A stretch of DNA of 64,000 bases from Hippopus hippopus (taxonomy: Eukaryota; Mollusca; Bivalvia; Cardiida; Cardiidae), in assembly GCA_946811185.2 (NCBI GenBank), contig OX328108.1:10002412-10066411 (forward strand). Reading direction: 5' to 3'. The notes under the pieces are model-generated. The model had not been told where the DNA came from and ran no database searches. It worked only from the letters and a program-made list of their open reading frames with translations. Positions within the stretch are counted from its first letter, which is position 1. Every line of letters begins with the position of its first letter. The position numbers and the translations under genes are program-made. Below, piece after piece: positions 32,501 through 44,486 of the stretch.

Positions 32501-34300
32501 AACTAGTAATAATAAATCGCGTGAAATCAAGTAAACGCTACTGCTCTTGAAATCGGCAGTTTAGTTTTTATACAATGACCTCTCGAGACACAATTTTCAC
32601 GCCAGTCGCAAACTAAAACTTCATTCCTGCAACCTTTATACACGCGACGATTGATCAATCGACTCGATATTTATTGTTCGTGATCCAAAATTAAAAGATT
32701 GATAGATATCAAAACTGTTTACTTAACCCCAAGATGATTCTGTGCATCCACCAACTATCAAATGAAGTCAATGCGCGCTGTAGATACTTGATTTCGCGAT
32801 ATTAAGGGAAGTAATGAAATGCAAATAGTTTTAATCGAAAGAGTTTTTTATCTTAATAAATATTCACAAGACTTTGTCTCCCTTCAATGACGTTTTAAAC
32901 AAAATTATTGACAAAATGTATATGAACTATTTTCTTAAAGTGTGCAATAAGGCCGTTTAGAAAGTGAAACTAGGCCGTTTGGAAACTGAAACTTGTTTTC
33001 TGAGAAATAAAGATCACGTGATTACCAAATAAGCAAACACCGAAGCACAGCGATATATTCATACGCTGTCTTTACTTTCTTTTTGAATCTTTTAAAAACA
33101 AGTCTACGAAGGTTTTGATGGCTATTTATGCATATTTGTCCCGAAAGTAATACATGTCCCATATTATTATCTTCGGTTATTACAAACGGGTCGTCCATGG
33201 CAAGTTGAGATGAAAACCAGTCCCTGGTGTATTCATATCCTTGTGTTGTGTTCTTCGGGTACCCGGAATGAATTATTCTGTTTTCATTTTCCGGTTTTGC
33301 TAAATCTAAGTTGGCATGCTTCGCATTCCAACTTAAAAAAACTGAAAAACAGCTAAGCTTGTTATTTTTTGTACTTATGTGTTCTTATGTCTTTCAATTT
33401 CGAAAAAAGGAGAATGACATGCTATGCTCTGGTCTTGCAATGTGTTTTCTACACCATGGAAAGTTGTAGAATATGTACAGTGTTGTCTGAATCATTTGTG
33501 CCGTGGGTTGACCGTAGCCGAAATAATACGCCAGGGACCTAATTTCAGACTGATATTGCCATTAAATTAGCAAATAAAAGTGAGTTTTGCTGTCCTAAAA
33601 GCCTGAATGATTGTCTTGAACTTTCACAAATGGAGAGCATTTGCAGACGACAACTAAAGTGTGGCTGAAAAGTTGAAATGAGTCTTTCAAGGGGATAAAA
33701 TATAGTGAGAAAGGTGAAATACTAGTAACCCTGCATGAACGATAGAAAAATCAAAGGACTGAAAGTAATGGCTGATTAGCGAATGTGGAAAAGCAGTCTT
33801 GAGATTAAACTTTGAATATGATTGAAAAAAAAAATCGTCAAAATCACTTATTAAGTCCGAATCGGTCAAATCCTGTTATTAAGTTCGATCCGTTGACTTT
33901 ACCCATCGCTTTCAGTAATTTACTTGTCACAATATGAAATACCATAAAAAAATCTACTTATTAATTGAAAAAGGCATAAAGCTCATAGCAATTTGGTGAT
34001 TTGGCATTTGATTACTGTCTAGAATTCACTTTTAGATGAATTTTCATGCTTTATTATCACTTTCTTATCGGTTGGAAGAACTCGTAGCTTGACGAGACTT
34101 ACAACACCCGAAAAAATACAAGGATTAATACGAGGGTTGCATTTGCGTAGGTCTCTGACTTTATTTACATAAAAGCGAACATTTTCTAGTACCTTATCGA
34201 TGACATCTTCAGTGTATGACTTTGTAAACTTGTAGACATCGTACAAATTGGAGAGGTAGAGATTTCGTAATTCATGTCAACATTTTCATATATAACCGAA
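32501..34300. other. Unique-looking DNA, no gene recognised
   Basis: No splice-bounded coding frame or clear repeat ends. A short inverted pair, CTAAGTTGGCATGC/GCATTCCAACTTAA, is at 33306-33338. Confidence 0.45.
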
Positions 34301-34818
34301 TAACGGTTTTTAACGACAATAACTGGGAAGAAGCCTTCTTAAACCACTGGGGAGGGGGGGGGGGGGTTGCTTGTAACCAGCATTTTCTCGTTTTCTCGAC
34401 AATTTTTACTGCCTTTTTAAAGACAAATCCTATCACATAGGCCATAATCAAATTGTTGTCAGCAAATTCTTTGAATTTTGACAAGTTTAAAATGTTGTAG
34501 GTTGAATTTTGACAAGTCTAAAATGTTGTAGGTTGAATTTTGACAAGTCTAAAATGTTGTAGGTTGAATTTTGACAAGTCTAAAATGTTGTAGGTTGAAT
34601 TTTGACAAGTCTAAAATGTTGTAGGTTGAATTTTGACAAGTCTAAAATGTTGTAGGTTGAATTTTGACAAGTCTAAATGTTGTAGGTTGAATTTTGACAA
34701 GTCTAAAATGTTGTAGGTTGAATTTTGACAAGTCTAAAATGTTGTAGGTTGAATTTTGACAAGTCTAAAATGTTGTAGGTTGAATTTTGACAAGTTTAAA
34801 ATGTTGTAGGTTGGTAAA
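34300..34818 (+). mobile_element. Family A MITE enlarged by a satellite
   Basis: AACGACAATAACTGGGAAGA, a hairpin replaced on the left by poly-G (34347-34365), the right arm ACCAGCATTTTCTCGTTTTC, then the 31-bp satellite and finally GGTAAAGAGTCA, the family end. Confidence 0.85.
34471..34810 (+). repeat. 31-bp satellite, 11 units
   Basis: TTGAATTTTGACAAGTCTAA is repeated 11 times with a 31-bp period, nearly identical. One unit lacks an A pair. Only the first and last units read AAGTTTAAA instead of AAGTCTAAA. The unit is family A sequence next to its right end. Confidence 0.97.
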
Positions 34819-35124
34819 GAGTCAAAGGTTCAGCTAGGTAAACAAGTCCATAAAAATCCTGTAAATGTGACTCAAACTTTGTCCTTGGAAACAGACAGAG
34901 ATTATGTAAAACAAAGCGTCGTTGTGAAACAGCAGATACCTCATAAACCCTTCACACTGTATACAGACACTTGGGACCTTTCAACAAAGTGGTAAGTATG
35001 GGTAGTCTCTGTGAAAGAAAATATTGTGACAGACGGGAAAAAATTTCTCGTCGTGAGATGAGCAATTTTTTTTTTCATTTATTTCAACGATTTTGGAAGT
35101 CCTCGGCTGCGTTCCACGGAAAAA

Positions 35125-35369
35125 GTGAGTCATGCTCTGTGAAAAGGGGATTTAATGTTTCTCGAAAAGTATAGAGACATTCGACGTGGATCGAATGTTT
35201 TTGCTATCGATCAATTTTCTGCCTGTCCAAGGATCATTCTACTTCAGGATTCAGCCGGTTGTTTGACAAAATGAATTTTATGGATCTATAATTATGTGAT
35301 GACTTTCTTGGTATACTATAATCCACCATGGAGATGCATTAAACTCCCTTATGCCAGAGCATGGCTCAA
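35125..35369 (+). mobile_element. Family E MITE, hairpin shortened
   Basis: GTGAGTCATGCTCTGTG to AGAGCATGGCTCAA, with a reduced core GACATTCGACGTGGATCGAA. Confidence 0.8.
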
Positions 35370-35398
35370 ATGTATTTCTAACGGCAAAGGATGTGGTC

Positions 35399-35592
35399 AG
35401 GGTCCGTATACGCCAACCATTCTTAGTATCAGTCTGTCTATGTGAGATTTTCCTAATCTGAAAGTAACATAACTTCTGATTGGCTAAACCAAATGGTTTA
35501 GCCAATCAGAAGTTGTGTCACTTTCAAATTTAGAGCATTCTGGAGAATAAAAGTAAGAATGCTCTTAAGAATGGCTGGTGATTACGGACCCA
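35399..35592. mobile_element. Family H hairpin MITE, reference copy
   Basis: Inverted ends GGGTCCGTATACGCCAACC and GGCTGGTGATTACGGACCC. The central perfect stem ACTTCTGATTGGCTAAACC/GGTTTAGCCAATCAGAAGT lies at 35468-35513. Confidence 0.9.
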
Positions 35593-36378
35593 GGTCAATG
35601 TACTAAGATTTTACCATACCACAGGGAAGCTCCCCCAATTTTAACAATGGATCTTTTGTTTTTGGCAGCGGGTTTACCCCGCTGTCATAGCTCCCACATC
35701 ACGTGTGCATGTATATACTGATTTTTGAAGCCTACTATCTTTATCTAGGTCAGATTTTTGCTTCCGGCAGGTTTTGCCTGGATACGCGTGGAAACAAAAC
35801 CAGTTTCGTACACTAATAAAATAGTTCAACTTGATACTGTATGTTCTCTGAATAAAACTAAACCATCTTGTTTCAGTTGTCTTATCAATTTAAGGTAACA
35901 AAAGATTTTCAGCTTAAATAAAACAAACACCTCTCCACTATCTGACACATTTATACAATAAAATACCTCGTTGCTTGAGAACTCGGACCATGGTGAACTC
36001 GTACCCTAATCTCAAGGGTAAGAGTTCTCTGGAGAACTTTCCGTTTTGATTAATATAGTTTACGAGGAAAAAAATCATACAACACACCAATTAGTAGCAT
36101 GTATTCGGAGCCAGAAAAGAAATCCGCTGCCTTTAGCGCGTTAGCGCTTTAATTATATATGGGTCTTGCGAAGTTCTTGATTGAATAATTCATTAAGGTC
36201 TAAGTTTACGCTGATGCACTGTAACAAAGTTTTACCCAACTTTGTATAACCCCTAGTCAATGCAAATATGAATTCAGGAGTAGAATACCCGTCCTATTTC
36301 ACCCGCGTAGAACTTTCTGATGGTAAGATTTTTATGAAACATAAATCAGCTTGTAATGTTGGCAAAACTTATGTCTAA
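35593..36378. other. No gene recognised
   Basis: Unique AT-rich DNA. TTTTGGCAGCGGGTTTACCCCGCTGTCA at 35665 contains a short stem. No exon is evident. Confidence 0.5.
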
Positions 36379-36604
36379 GTTATTCTTGTACCACAGAACT
36401 CAAAGTTTTAACGATCCTGAAGGAGAATCCCTTTGAAAACATGGTGGGAAAAGGAGAAAATGCTGGTAACCAGCATTTTCTCCTTTTCCCACCATGTTTT
36501 CTACCCTGTCAAAGAATTATGGTTCATTTGTAACTTTCAAATTTGCCGTCTGCACATGCTTTCAATTTGGAAGTGTCTAGAATTTGTCGTTCAGTAAAGA
36601 GCTG
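36379..36604 (+). mobile_element. Family A MITE with perfect hairpin
   Basis: TTATTCTTGTACCACAG to TTCAGTAAAGAGCT. The hairpin 36434-36500 has 33-bp arms that pair perfectly around one A, and both arms carry a CATGGTGGG variant where the family usually has CATTGTGGG. Confidence 0.88.
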
Positions 36605-37560
36605 ATACACGTGGTATACTGGAATGCTTGAGTACCTGACCAACATGAAGTCTTAAAAGCTTTTGCAATATTTATGTTCATCCATGTGGAATAGTAGGTG
36701 GTTTGTTTGTGTATCTTTCAGTTATGAAATTAATTGAACTCTTGCATACTTACTGAGAAATTGGCTGGGTACTAACTTTCCTTGATTTCATGGGTAGGTC
36801 AGTGCACTAATTCAAGTACTGGACGAAATATTGGTCCTTGGCTCAAAAGCTAGTTATCAGCATTATTTCCTTTTCTCCGGATGTTTTCGATTGCCTTTTG
36901 TATCATTGTTGTTGAGATTCGGGGTTGTTTGGCAAAGGGTTAATACCCTTTTTATTAAATATACGGAATATAGGATAAGATTCATATAGACCTTGAGCCA
37001 CCAATAGGCCCCCCTTAACCCTCCCCCCCCCCACCCGGGAAGTTTTCGGCACTATGATTTTCGGAAACCCCAATGTCTACTGAGTACTTTGTCAAAGTCT
37101 ACCATCTGGCAAGCGGGGCTTTTGCAAATTATAGAGGTCAAAGGTCACCAAGTGCACTTTTGCATACAAGGCATTAATAAATCGCAATTCAGGTTTCATT
37201 TTCATATTGAATTTTACATGTTATAGATTAGAAACATTTACAGATAGGTTAACACACTCATATCTGTTGTCAAAACAAACATTTTACAGAAAGAGAAACA
37301 ATTTTGGTTGAATCAAGGTTCTGAAAGAACTATATTTGGTCATATTTGTGAGTCTAATTCAACCTTGTTACATTTCCGGAGATCATTTGGGACTCACACA
37401 AGCTCTAAAATTACAAAAAAAAAACTGTTAATTATAAATATTATTTTGACCAAATCGGATATTAGACTATGAGCCTGCCGGAGGTTTCCTGGGGGTGGGG
37501 TGGAGGGGGCGGGGGGGGGGGGGGCGGATTTTCGAGACTATTATTTTCATCGGTAAAGTG
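36605..37560. other. No gene; C-rich and G-rich tracts
   Basis: A CCCTCCCCCCCCCC tract at about 37018-37037 and a G-rich tract with runs of 4 to 15 G at about 37490-37527 bracket roughly 450 bp of unique DNA. Confidence 0.55.
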
Positions 37561-37599
37561 CAAAGTGTATGTCCTTGTTCCGTAATGTTGAATATTGGA

Positions 37600-38900
37600 T
37601 AATTTTATCTTGTTTATCTGTCAAACATGAAGTCTGGAGTACATGTACTTTTACCAGATTTATTTCTTGGTTTACATTCGTTAAACATACGATCCGTTTG
37701 CCATCTGTCAAACATGAAGTAAGGAGTGGTGCGTTTGCAAAATTTATGTCCTAGATCCGTCTTTTGGAACATTCGATTGGATGAACTCTTTCAACCGTGG
37801 AGTAATAAGACTTTTGACAATTAAGGCCTTAGTACATTCATATGAAACATTATGCCGGTTAGTATCTGTCAAACCTGAAGTCTGCAGCACTTTTGCAAAA
37901 TTCATGTCTTTAGATCATTTTAAATTTGGGGTTGCTTTGTTGTGCAATATTGAGTCGATGAGTTTACTGGTACTTTTGTAAGATGTATGTCAAACTTTAA
38001 TAGGGTGGAAAACTGGATGTGTTAGTTATCTGTCGAAGATGAAATCGCTATAGATGCACCTTTGCAAAATTAATATACTGGTCCATCCATAAGAAACTTT
38101 AGATCGGTTTGGTATCTGTCAAACATAATGTCAGCACAGTAATGTGAAACAGTAAGTCGGTTCAGCATCTGTCAAACATGAAGTCACCGTTACGTTTGCA
38201 AATTGTAGGTCTTGGGTCCGTTATGTTCAACATTTTGAGATCTGTCAAACATAAACTCAGTACTACATAAGCAAGATTTATGTCCTGCTTCATCCATGTG
38301 AAGCATCTATCGGTTTGGCATCAGTCAAACATTTAGTCAGCAGCAATTTTGGAAAATTTATGTCCTATTTTAGTTATGGGAGATAATGGGCTGGTTTCTT
38401 GTGAAGTGTTAAGTTTACTGGGTATCTGTCAAACATGAAGTCAAGGGTAATTTATTTTCCAAAATGTATGTCTTAGTTTTGCCATGTGAAACACTGGATG
38501 GGTTGGGTATCTCTAAAACATACATCTTTAATATGTAGAAGCTTTGCAAAAATCAAATGCTATTCATCCATATAAACATTTAGTCAGTTTGTTATCTGTC
38601 AAATATGAAGTCGGTATACTTTTGCAAAGGTTTTATCCGATTCATCAATGTAAAGCAATATGTCGGTTTGGCATCTGTAGAACATGAAGCCGATAGTACC
38701 TTGGCAAAATTTAGGTTCTGGTACATCTATGTTCAAAATTGGGTCGGTTTAGTATCAGTGAAACATGAATTCTCTTGTTCCTTGCAAAAATTAATGTCTA
38801 TCCTAAATTCACCAAGGAGAACGTCGGATTGGTTTAATTAACTTAAATATGAAATCAATGGCACTTCTGCAAAGTTTGGGTCTTAGTTCACCCTTGGGGA
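37600..38900 (+). repeat. Degenerate tandem array, ~13 units of 55-165 bp
   Basis: The phrase ATCTGTCAAACATGAAGTC recurs, with changes, near 37617, 37707, 37866, 38031, 38115, 38168, 38240, 38319, 38423, 38509, 38595, 38673 and 38752. Between are CTTTTGCAAAATTTATGTC and ATCCATGTGAAACATT phrases. Short open frames share SVKHEV...FAKFMS words but are broken. Confidence 0.85.
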
Positions 38901-38967
38901 TTATTGTATTGGTTGTATAACTTGGATTTAATCGTCCTGACAATTCAAGGTACCCTTTAAAAATTGA

Positions 38968-39160
38968 TAATAACCATCAGGCTGCAATGTACAACCCAAT
39001 TGCGCTTTTACGGAAGGTATAGATCAAGATCAGACTGCACAGAACGTGAATTTACTTCTTTGCAAGTGAAACTATCTTGGAAATAGCAACATTTGGCTTT
39101 TTCACTATTCACTGAAAACTGCTATTACATTTTGATGCATTTCGCAGGTTTAGGGATATG
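38968..39160 (+). mobile_element. Family B MITE, old and partial
   Basis: TAACCATCAGGCTGCAATG, GATCAAGATCAGACTGCACA, then loss of the right hairpin arm, and ATTTCGCAGGTTTAGGG at the end. Confidence 0.65.
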
Positions 39161-39332
39161 CAAACAACAAACAAGCAACGTGTCTGACTCACTAAACCTC
39201 CTGATTTTGCCAATCTGATAGCCCCTCGTTTATCTTAATATGGGTTCTTTGGCCCAGGCTTCTCGAAGGGGAAAGTAATGTCACGGAAAGAGCGGTTAGA
39301 TTTAATACCTCTTGAAACATACCATAATCTGG

Positions 39333-39591
39333 CTTGCAACACGCGAAAAGGGGTATTCGGACATTAGCGTAAAGTGTCGTCTCGGATCAGCCTGCGCGGA
39401 CTGCGCAGGCTAATCCGAGACGGCACTTTACGACTACATTAGATTTTGTCGTACAGTAGACTTTCGCAAAAGAGAAAATTACATAAAAACGGAAAGTTTC
39501 ATTTCGGATTTGTCTACGCGGACTGCGCAGGCTGATCCGGGACGACACTTTACGCTAATGTCCGAATGCCCCTTTTCACGTGTTGCAGAGC
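39333..39591. mobile_element. Family F long-palindrome MITE
   Basis: CTTGCAACACGCGAAAAGGG to CCCCTTTTCACGTGTTGCAG, with both GC hairpins (39378-39430 and 39500-39555). Confidence 0.88.
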
Positions 39592-40404
39592 AATTATAGT
39601 TTTCCTTGTCATTTACAGCGATGCGGTTTGGTATATTTCCGTGCAAGTCAAGCAACGTGCGTTTTTGATAGTGCTAGGATGGGTGACAGCTTTTGAATGT
39701 TCAAGGGTATGTTCAAATGCAACTTTTTAAAACCTGTTTTCCTGCTGCTAGTAAGAAAAAAAAAAGTTTGATATATGCAATTCTTCTTTACCAAAATGTT
39801 ATTGATCAAGCCTAAGTAGATATGTAAATATTTCATTTTTTTACTGAGGGTAGAAGCTAAAATTTCATGTTCTGCTAACATTCTGTCAGGGAATTCCTCT
39901 TTCCTTGCTAAACTTTGTAACGTTTCTTTTCTCACGCTTCTTTTTCTCTTTGGACTCTTTTAATAAAATTGCATCGCGACTTTAACTGTGTAATAGTTTT
40001 AATATGTCAATATGTCTAAGAAATTCAAAATTATAGATCCAAGATCAGAGTTCAAGCTACGTACAATCTGATCGTGATCTACACAGTCCGTCAAGTAACT
40101 TTGTTTGTAATTTGGCATTCGGAAAAAATATGATCACAGCTCGGTGGGTAACGGGAGACAGAATACAACAGGTCTAATGTATCAGGGTAATTCCTAATTG
40201 TAGATCAAAGATCAGACTGCTAAATCAGAGCAATCTGATCTTTGACTACAATGTGTACAAAGTAAGTATGATTGTTATATGGCATTCGAACTGTTAAGGG
40301 ATTAAACACAGCCTGATAGATAATGAGCTAAAATAGCATCCATTTGTATGCTTAGTTCTTACCATGGAATTATGGGAAAATATCCATCAATCATGCTTTA
40401 AATA
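39592..40404. other. Intergenic DNA with two TAGATC-hairpin remnants
   Basis: AATTATAGATCCAAGATCAG at 40030 and AATTGTAGATCAAAGATCAG at 40198 start two similar small hairpins ending GGCATTCG, a likely further hairpin family. No gene. Confidence 0.5.
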
Positions 40405-40615
40405 AATTACTCTTTGAGCGCCATCGGCGAAAAACTGGGCTTTGCGGACGGCATAGATCAAGATCAGACTGCACAGAACGTGCAGTATGATCTTGGATCT
40501 ATGCTGTCCGCTTTTTTAGTGAAGTCTGTAAGATGAATAAGTTTCTGAGTTTCTTTGGAATTTATTTTAAGCTATCGAAAAACGTCGAGTTCATGTATTT
40601 GGCACTGAAAGGGCA
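40405..40615 (+). mobile_element. Family C MITE
   Basis: ACTCTTTGAGCGCCATCGGC, hairpin GATCAGACTGCACAGAACG/TGCAGTATGATC, and TTTGGCACTGAAAGGGCAA at the end. Confidence 0.82.
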
Positions 40616-40739
40616 AAACGGAAGCAACCTTGACAGTCCATTACCATGTTTCAGTGTCCAAAAATTGCCTATTCTGCAAATGGAATTCGTTAGAATAGTG
40701 CAAGAATATTAAATTCTATGAGTTCGGTAAGGCGGGGCA

Positions 40740-41085
40740 ATATATACCCGAAGGAAGCTTTAGAGAGAATGTCATCTTTGACCCCTGCTGTGACCTTGAC
40801 CTTAGAGCCTAGTGTCTGAAACCTCTGCCCTCGTCTCATCAATGTGCAAACATGAAATATTTTAAAAACCTGATTGGGGGTTCAAGAAATACAGAGCGAG
40901 CATGTGACCTTTATGATTTATGAGCATGTGACCTTTGACTCCCCTGCAGTGACCTTGACCTTGCAGCATCGCGTCTGAAACCTCTGCTCGACACGTCGAC
41001 TCATCAAGGTGCACACATGTCTGGAATATTTTCAAAATCAGACGAGAGGTTCAAGAGATGAAGGGAAAAAAATGCTAACGGACAA
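40740..41085 (+). repeat. TGACCTTTGAC dispersed repeat, two sub-units
   Basis: GACCTTGACCTT and GCGTCTGAAACCTCTGC-type phrases occur twice (40780-40835 and 40945-40990), followed by ACGGACAAACGGGCGGACG. No gene. Confidence 0.6.
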
Positions 41086-41149
41086 ACGGGCGGACGTCCA
41101 CAGGTATAACATAACACATCCCTTTGTGCGTATGATAAATTCATTTAAT

Positions 41150-41500
41150 ACTTTTCGGTAGTTTATCGAGACATAATGGTGGATTATGGTTTGATATTTC
41201 ATGGTTACGACCAGTGAATTTACAGATATCATATTTTCTAACTTTTCAGTTGTTGGCACAAACGCTCGTTCCCGCCCACTAGTTACCTAGGAAAACAGCG
41301 CGTGCCATTCAGAAATACGACGTAATTTACGCGCATTTACCCTACATTTCTCGCGCTTTACGAAATTTATTTCATCTCGCGAACATCATCGGAAATATTT
41401 TCACGAGTGGCTGCGGAAAGTATTTCCGATGATGTTCACGAGATGAAATAAATTTCGATCTTTCACCGAAAAAAAAAAACCAAATATCCTCTATACATCC
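41150..41500. repeat. Dispersed repeat with 97-bp palindrome
   Basis: GTAGTTTATCGAGACATAAT, ATTTCATGGTTACGACCAGT, GTTACCTAGG and a palindrome at 41361-41457 (CGAAATTTATTTCATCTCGC against its inverse). The second copy is 53148-53578. Confidence 0.75.
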
Positions 41501-41639
41501 CGCTCTTTTTGTGCTTTGCTACTGGTAACAAAGATCAATCTGACCAGATAATGTGACCTTCAACTTCAACCCATCAAATTCAAAAGAGGTCATTTAAACT
41601 TCAAGGTACATGTATGCTCGTATCTGAATCAAATGCATT

Positions 41640-41835
41640 TCTTTACTAGACGACAAAATTTTATACCTACCCAAATTCAAAGCATGTGCAGATTATAAAT
41701 AAAATGTTATTCAAATGAAAAGTATTACATTTATCTTTGAAAACAATAGAAAAAATTGTGGGAAAAGGAGAAAATGCTGGAAATCATCACTTTTTTCTTT
41801 TCCTACATTGTATTCAGAGGCACTCTTTCTTAAGC
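41640..41835 (-). mobile_element. Family A MITE, diverged
   Basis: TTTACTAGACGACAAAATTT, hairpin GTGGGAAAAGGAGAAAATGC with a decayed right arm. Confidence 0.7.
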
Positions 41836-42087
41836 TCGTTGAACATAGCATTGTTTAGTAATGGTGGGTTAAAAAATCTAAGTCAAATCAGTGTCATCCT
41901 ATTGTCCGACAAAAATTTGGAATAAGAAATATAGGATCTGACATGAGTTGAGGTTTGCGTTTGATATAAAATTTTATCAAACGAGTCTAGGTAAAATGTT
42001 ATTATGCGAGCCTTCAGTTCTTTTTATTACATAACGAAATTTTACAACTATAGACTAGATCTAGATCAGAAGATGTAAAACCATCTA

Positions 42088-43081
42088 CAGGGTGTCCCAA
42101 AATATATGTCCCAGTAATGATGAAAACTTTTGTGATTTTAAGAAAAGAAATTTGCTAAGTCCTGCATACCATTTTAAAGCTAACAATCTGAATTTTTATG
42201 TAGCGTACACAAAAACGTTATAAAGCATCGTGGTAACGTTGTATGACGCCATTAAAGATGTCAAATGATACTTTGGTTATTCAACGATGGTTGAAGATGC
42301 TGAATTGTTAGACTCGTCTATGAGCCTGGATATTAGCCTACTTAAGTGAAAAGGCACTTAAGAAAGCATTACATGAGTAAAACAGTGCAGTCCAGAAAAC
42401 AAATATGATGTTTAGTTTACAAATTTCATGTGTTTGGAACAGTATCAAACAGACGGAATGAAAATGAAGGACGTCCAAGGACAGCCCGGTTTGATGAAAG
42501 TTTTTCTAAGGTCACCTCTGATCACTACATTGATATTTAAGAGAAAGAGTTTGTGCCTGAACTTTTTAAAAAGATGTTTCTCACTAAATGATTGTTGTTT
42601 TCAACTAGATGAAGCAGCATCCCATACAAGTAGAGCTGCTATTACTTTCTGACCGATACTTGTGGAAAGAGGCTGATTTCATTGAAGACCACAGTGGAAT
42701 GGCCACCTCACTGGCCCAATTTAAACCCGTTAGATTTTTTTCTTTGAGGACTCATCAAAGACAAGAAGTATGATTATAATCCAGCATATTTAACTGAACT
42801 CAGAACTGCAATATTCGTAGGAAAATACAGAAGATTACATAGAGTACCTGCCAGAACGTCGTCAACAATTTTTGACGTTGTGTCAGACACGTACAGCAGA
42901 AAATGGGTGGACATGTAGAGCATGTGTTATGAGGGACTGAAGGCAACCTAGTCCTTAAAATTATTGTCTATAATAAATTTTAGATGTTTTTAATAATACT
43001 ACAAAGAGCTATCTAATTATGTTGAATATTTACTAGCAAAATTGGGCTTTGAAACTGGGACATATATTCTGGGACACCCTG
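42088..43081 (+). mobile_element. Tc1/mariner-like transposon, decayed
   Basis: Inverted ends of 27 bp (42088-42114 and 43055-43081) begin CAGGGTGTCCCA and differ at one base. TA flanks both ends (42086-42087, 43082-43083), the standard target. The 994-bp interior has transposase remnants. The length is slightly short for an autonomous member. Confidence 0.92.
42428..42800 (+). pseudogene. Transposase remnant (IS630/Tc1/mariner superfamily)
   Basis: Broken frames show FQLDEAASHTSRAAITF, recalling the QDGAPPH region around the second catalytic Asp (GAT 42608-42610), and about 124 bp later PLDFF at the third acid (GAT 42732-42734), preceded by a WPPHWPNLN-like phrase. At least one frameshift and in-frame stops lie between. 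The spacing of about 41 codons is longer than the DD34D of classical mariner. A catalytic first Asp was not located. Non-functional. Confidence 0.8.
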
Positions 43082-43984
43082 TATATATAAATGCACTCGC
43101 GGTACCTAACATTATCTTCCGCTAGATGGCATTCTACAAATACACATCTATCTAATTTGGGCATTCTGGGTACAGAACCAGACTACTTTTCAAAACGACA
43201 GCCGTTACTTTGAATTTCAAAATAAAATAAACGTTTACTCAATAAAACGCCACCTGGTGCGATTCATTCACCTATGATCAGCTTGCATGTAACCTGTACA
43301 CCGGCCATTTATTAAAGCTCCCCTACAGGCTTGGGTAATAGCTTCGGTATAAGCCCTGCTTTTCCCTAGTATATGGGATCGGTGATGCGTCATAGCAGAC
43401 AGGTCGAATCTTCGAAGAATATGACATGCGCAGACAACGAGGTACCTAATATCCATGAAACCTATTCATTTCAATGAAATACGTACAAAATGACGTCAAA
43501 AATGACGTCACACGATTGTGATATTATTATGTGTATAGGATAAGAAAGTTTGTGACGGGTGTAATATGAATAAGGCAAAGCCTCAATACGAGCGACGTGA
43601 ATGATTTGTGGAACAAATATCTATTTATTCGAATAACGACCTAGATTCTAGATCTTGAAATCAGATGGCTTTGAGTTCGAATTCCGCCTTTGCCAAAACT
43701 AATTTTGAGCCTTATCAAAAGTAGATCTAGAAAGCATTTTTCTTTCGTAGATTTATACATGGGAAATAGGGCGAACTGTCCTTGATTTCCTTAACAAAAT
43801 AAAGACAGTTCCTTGAAAATTTTGTTAATTTATGTCCAAAAAAAAAAAAAAAAAAAAATAACTTGGAATGATTATTGGTTCACATAGATCTACTTTTAAA
43901 GACCATTTTACGGTAACATTTCCTTACTGCATGTAGAGCACAGATAGATCTATATAAGAGAAACTTTGATTTTTACGAGGAATC

Positions 43985-44075
43985 GGTCAGTAGGTTGAGA
44001 AGAATATTGAGCAGAGTACTGGTAAAAGGAAGTTCTGGAACGCATAGTAGGTGCACTTGCCACCGCAATGAATAT
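43985..44075 (+). mobile_element. SINE S1 fragment
   Basis: GAATATTGAGCAGAGTACTG and GGTGCACTTGCCACCGCAAT match the S1 body. Confidence 0.7.
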
Positions 44076-44189
44076 AGATCTACACACAAAAGGTGAATAT
44101 AGATCTAAATCTAGATCTACACACAAAAGGTAAAAACAAACAAACAAACAAAAACATTTTTTTTTTTCATTTCTTCGATAGTGCACAGG

Positions 44190-44400
44190 TCTACCCATGT
44201 TTTACCTGGAGTTTCTTTAAAATCAGAGTGCGTTGATCGCTAAAATCAGATTATACGCAGCTTTCCTTTTTCATCCCATCTGCTTTCCTACACGTCCATC
44301 ATTGAAACAGTGATCAGTGTACATAAAGGAATGACTTTTGTCACAATGACTACATCTAGATCTATCATCAATCCTAGGAATGAAACTTGCCGAGTTATCG
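44190..44400 (-). mobile_element. SINE S1 fragment, inverted, with insertions
   Basis: TTTACCTGGAGTTTCTTTAA and CTGCTTTCCTACACGTCCAT in reverse. A ~40-bp AAAATCAGA-flanked insertion and an ACATCTAGATCT insertion separate normal SINE phrases. Confidence 0.7.
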
Positions 44401-44486
44401 GATAGATATCCAACTTATGGCAAAAAAAAACCCGCCAAATTTTTAGATCTAGATCTATCAACAAGCTTTCGTAACAAATAATTATG

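Noticed and set aside
37600..38900. A CRISPR-like repeat-spacer array
   Set aside because: Repeats are degenerate, spacing is uneven, and the genome is animal.
42428..42652. 74-residue frame as an independent gene
   Set aside because: It is a piece of the broken transposase.
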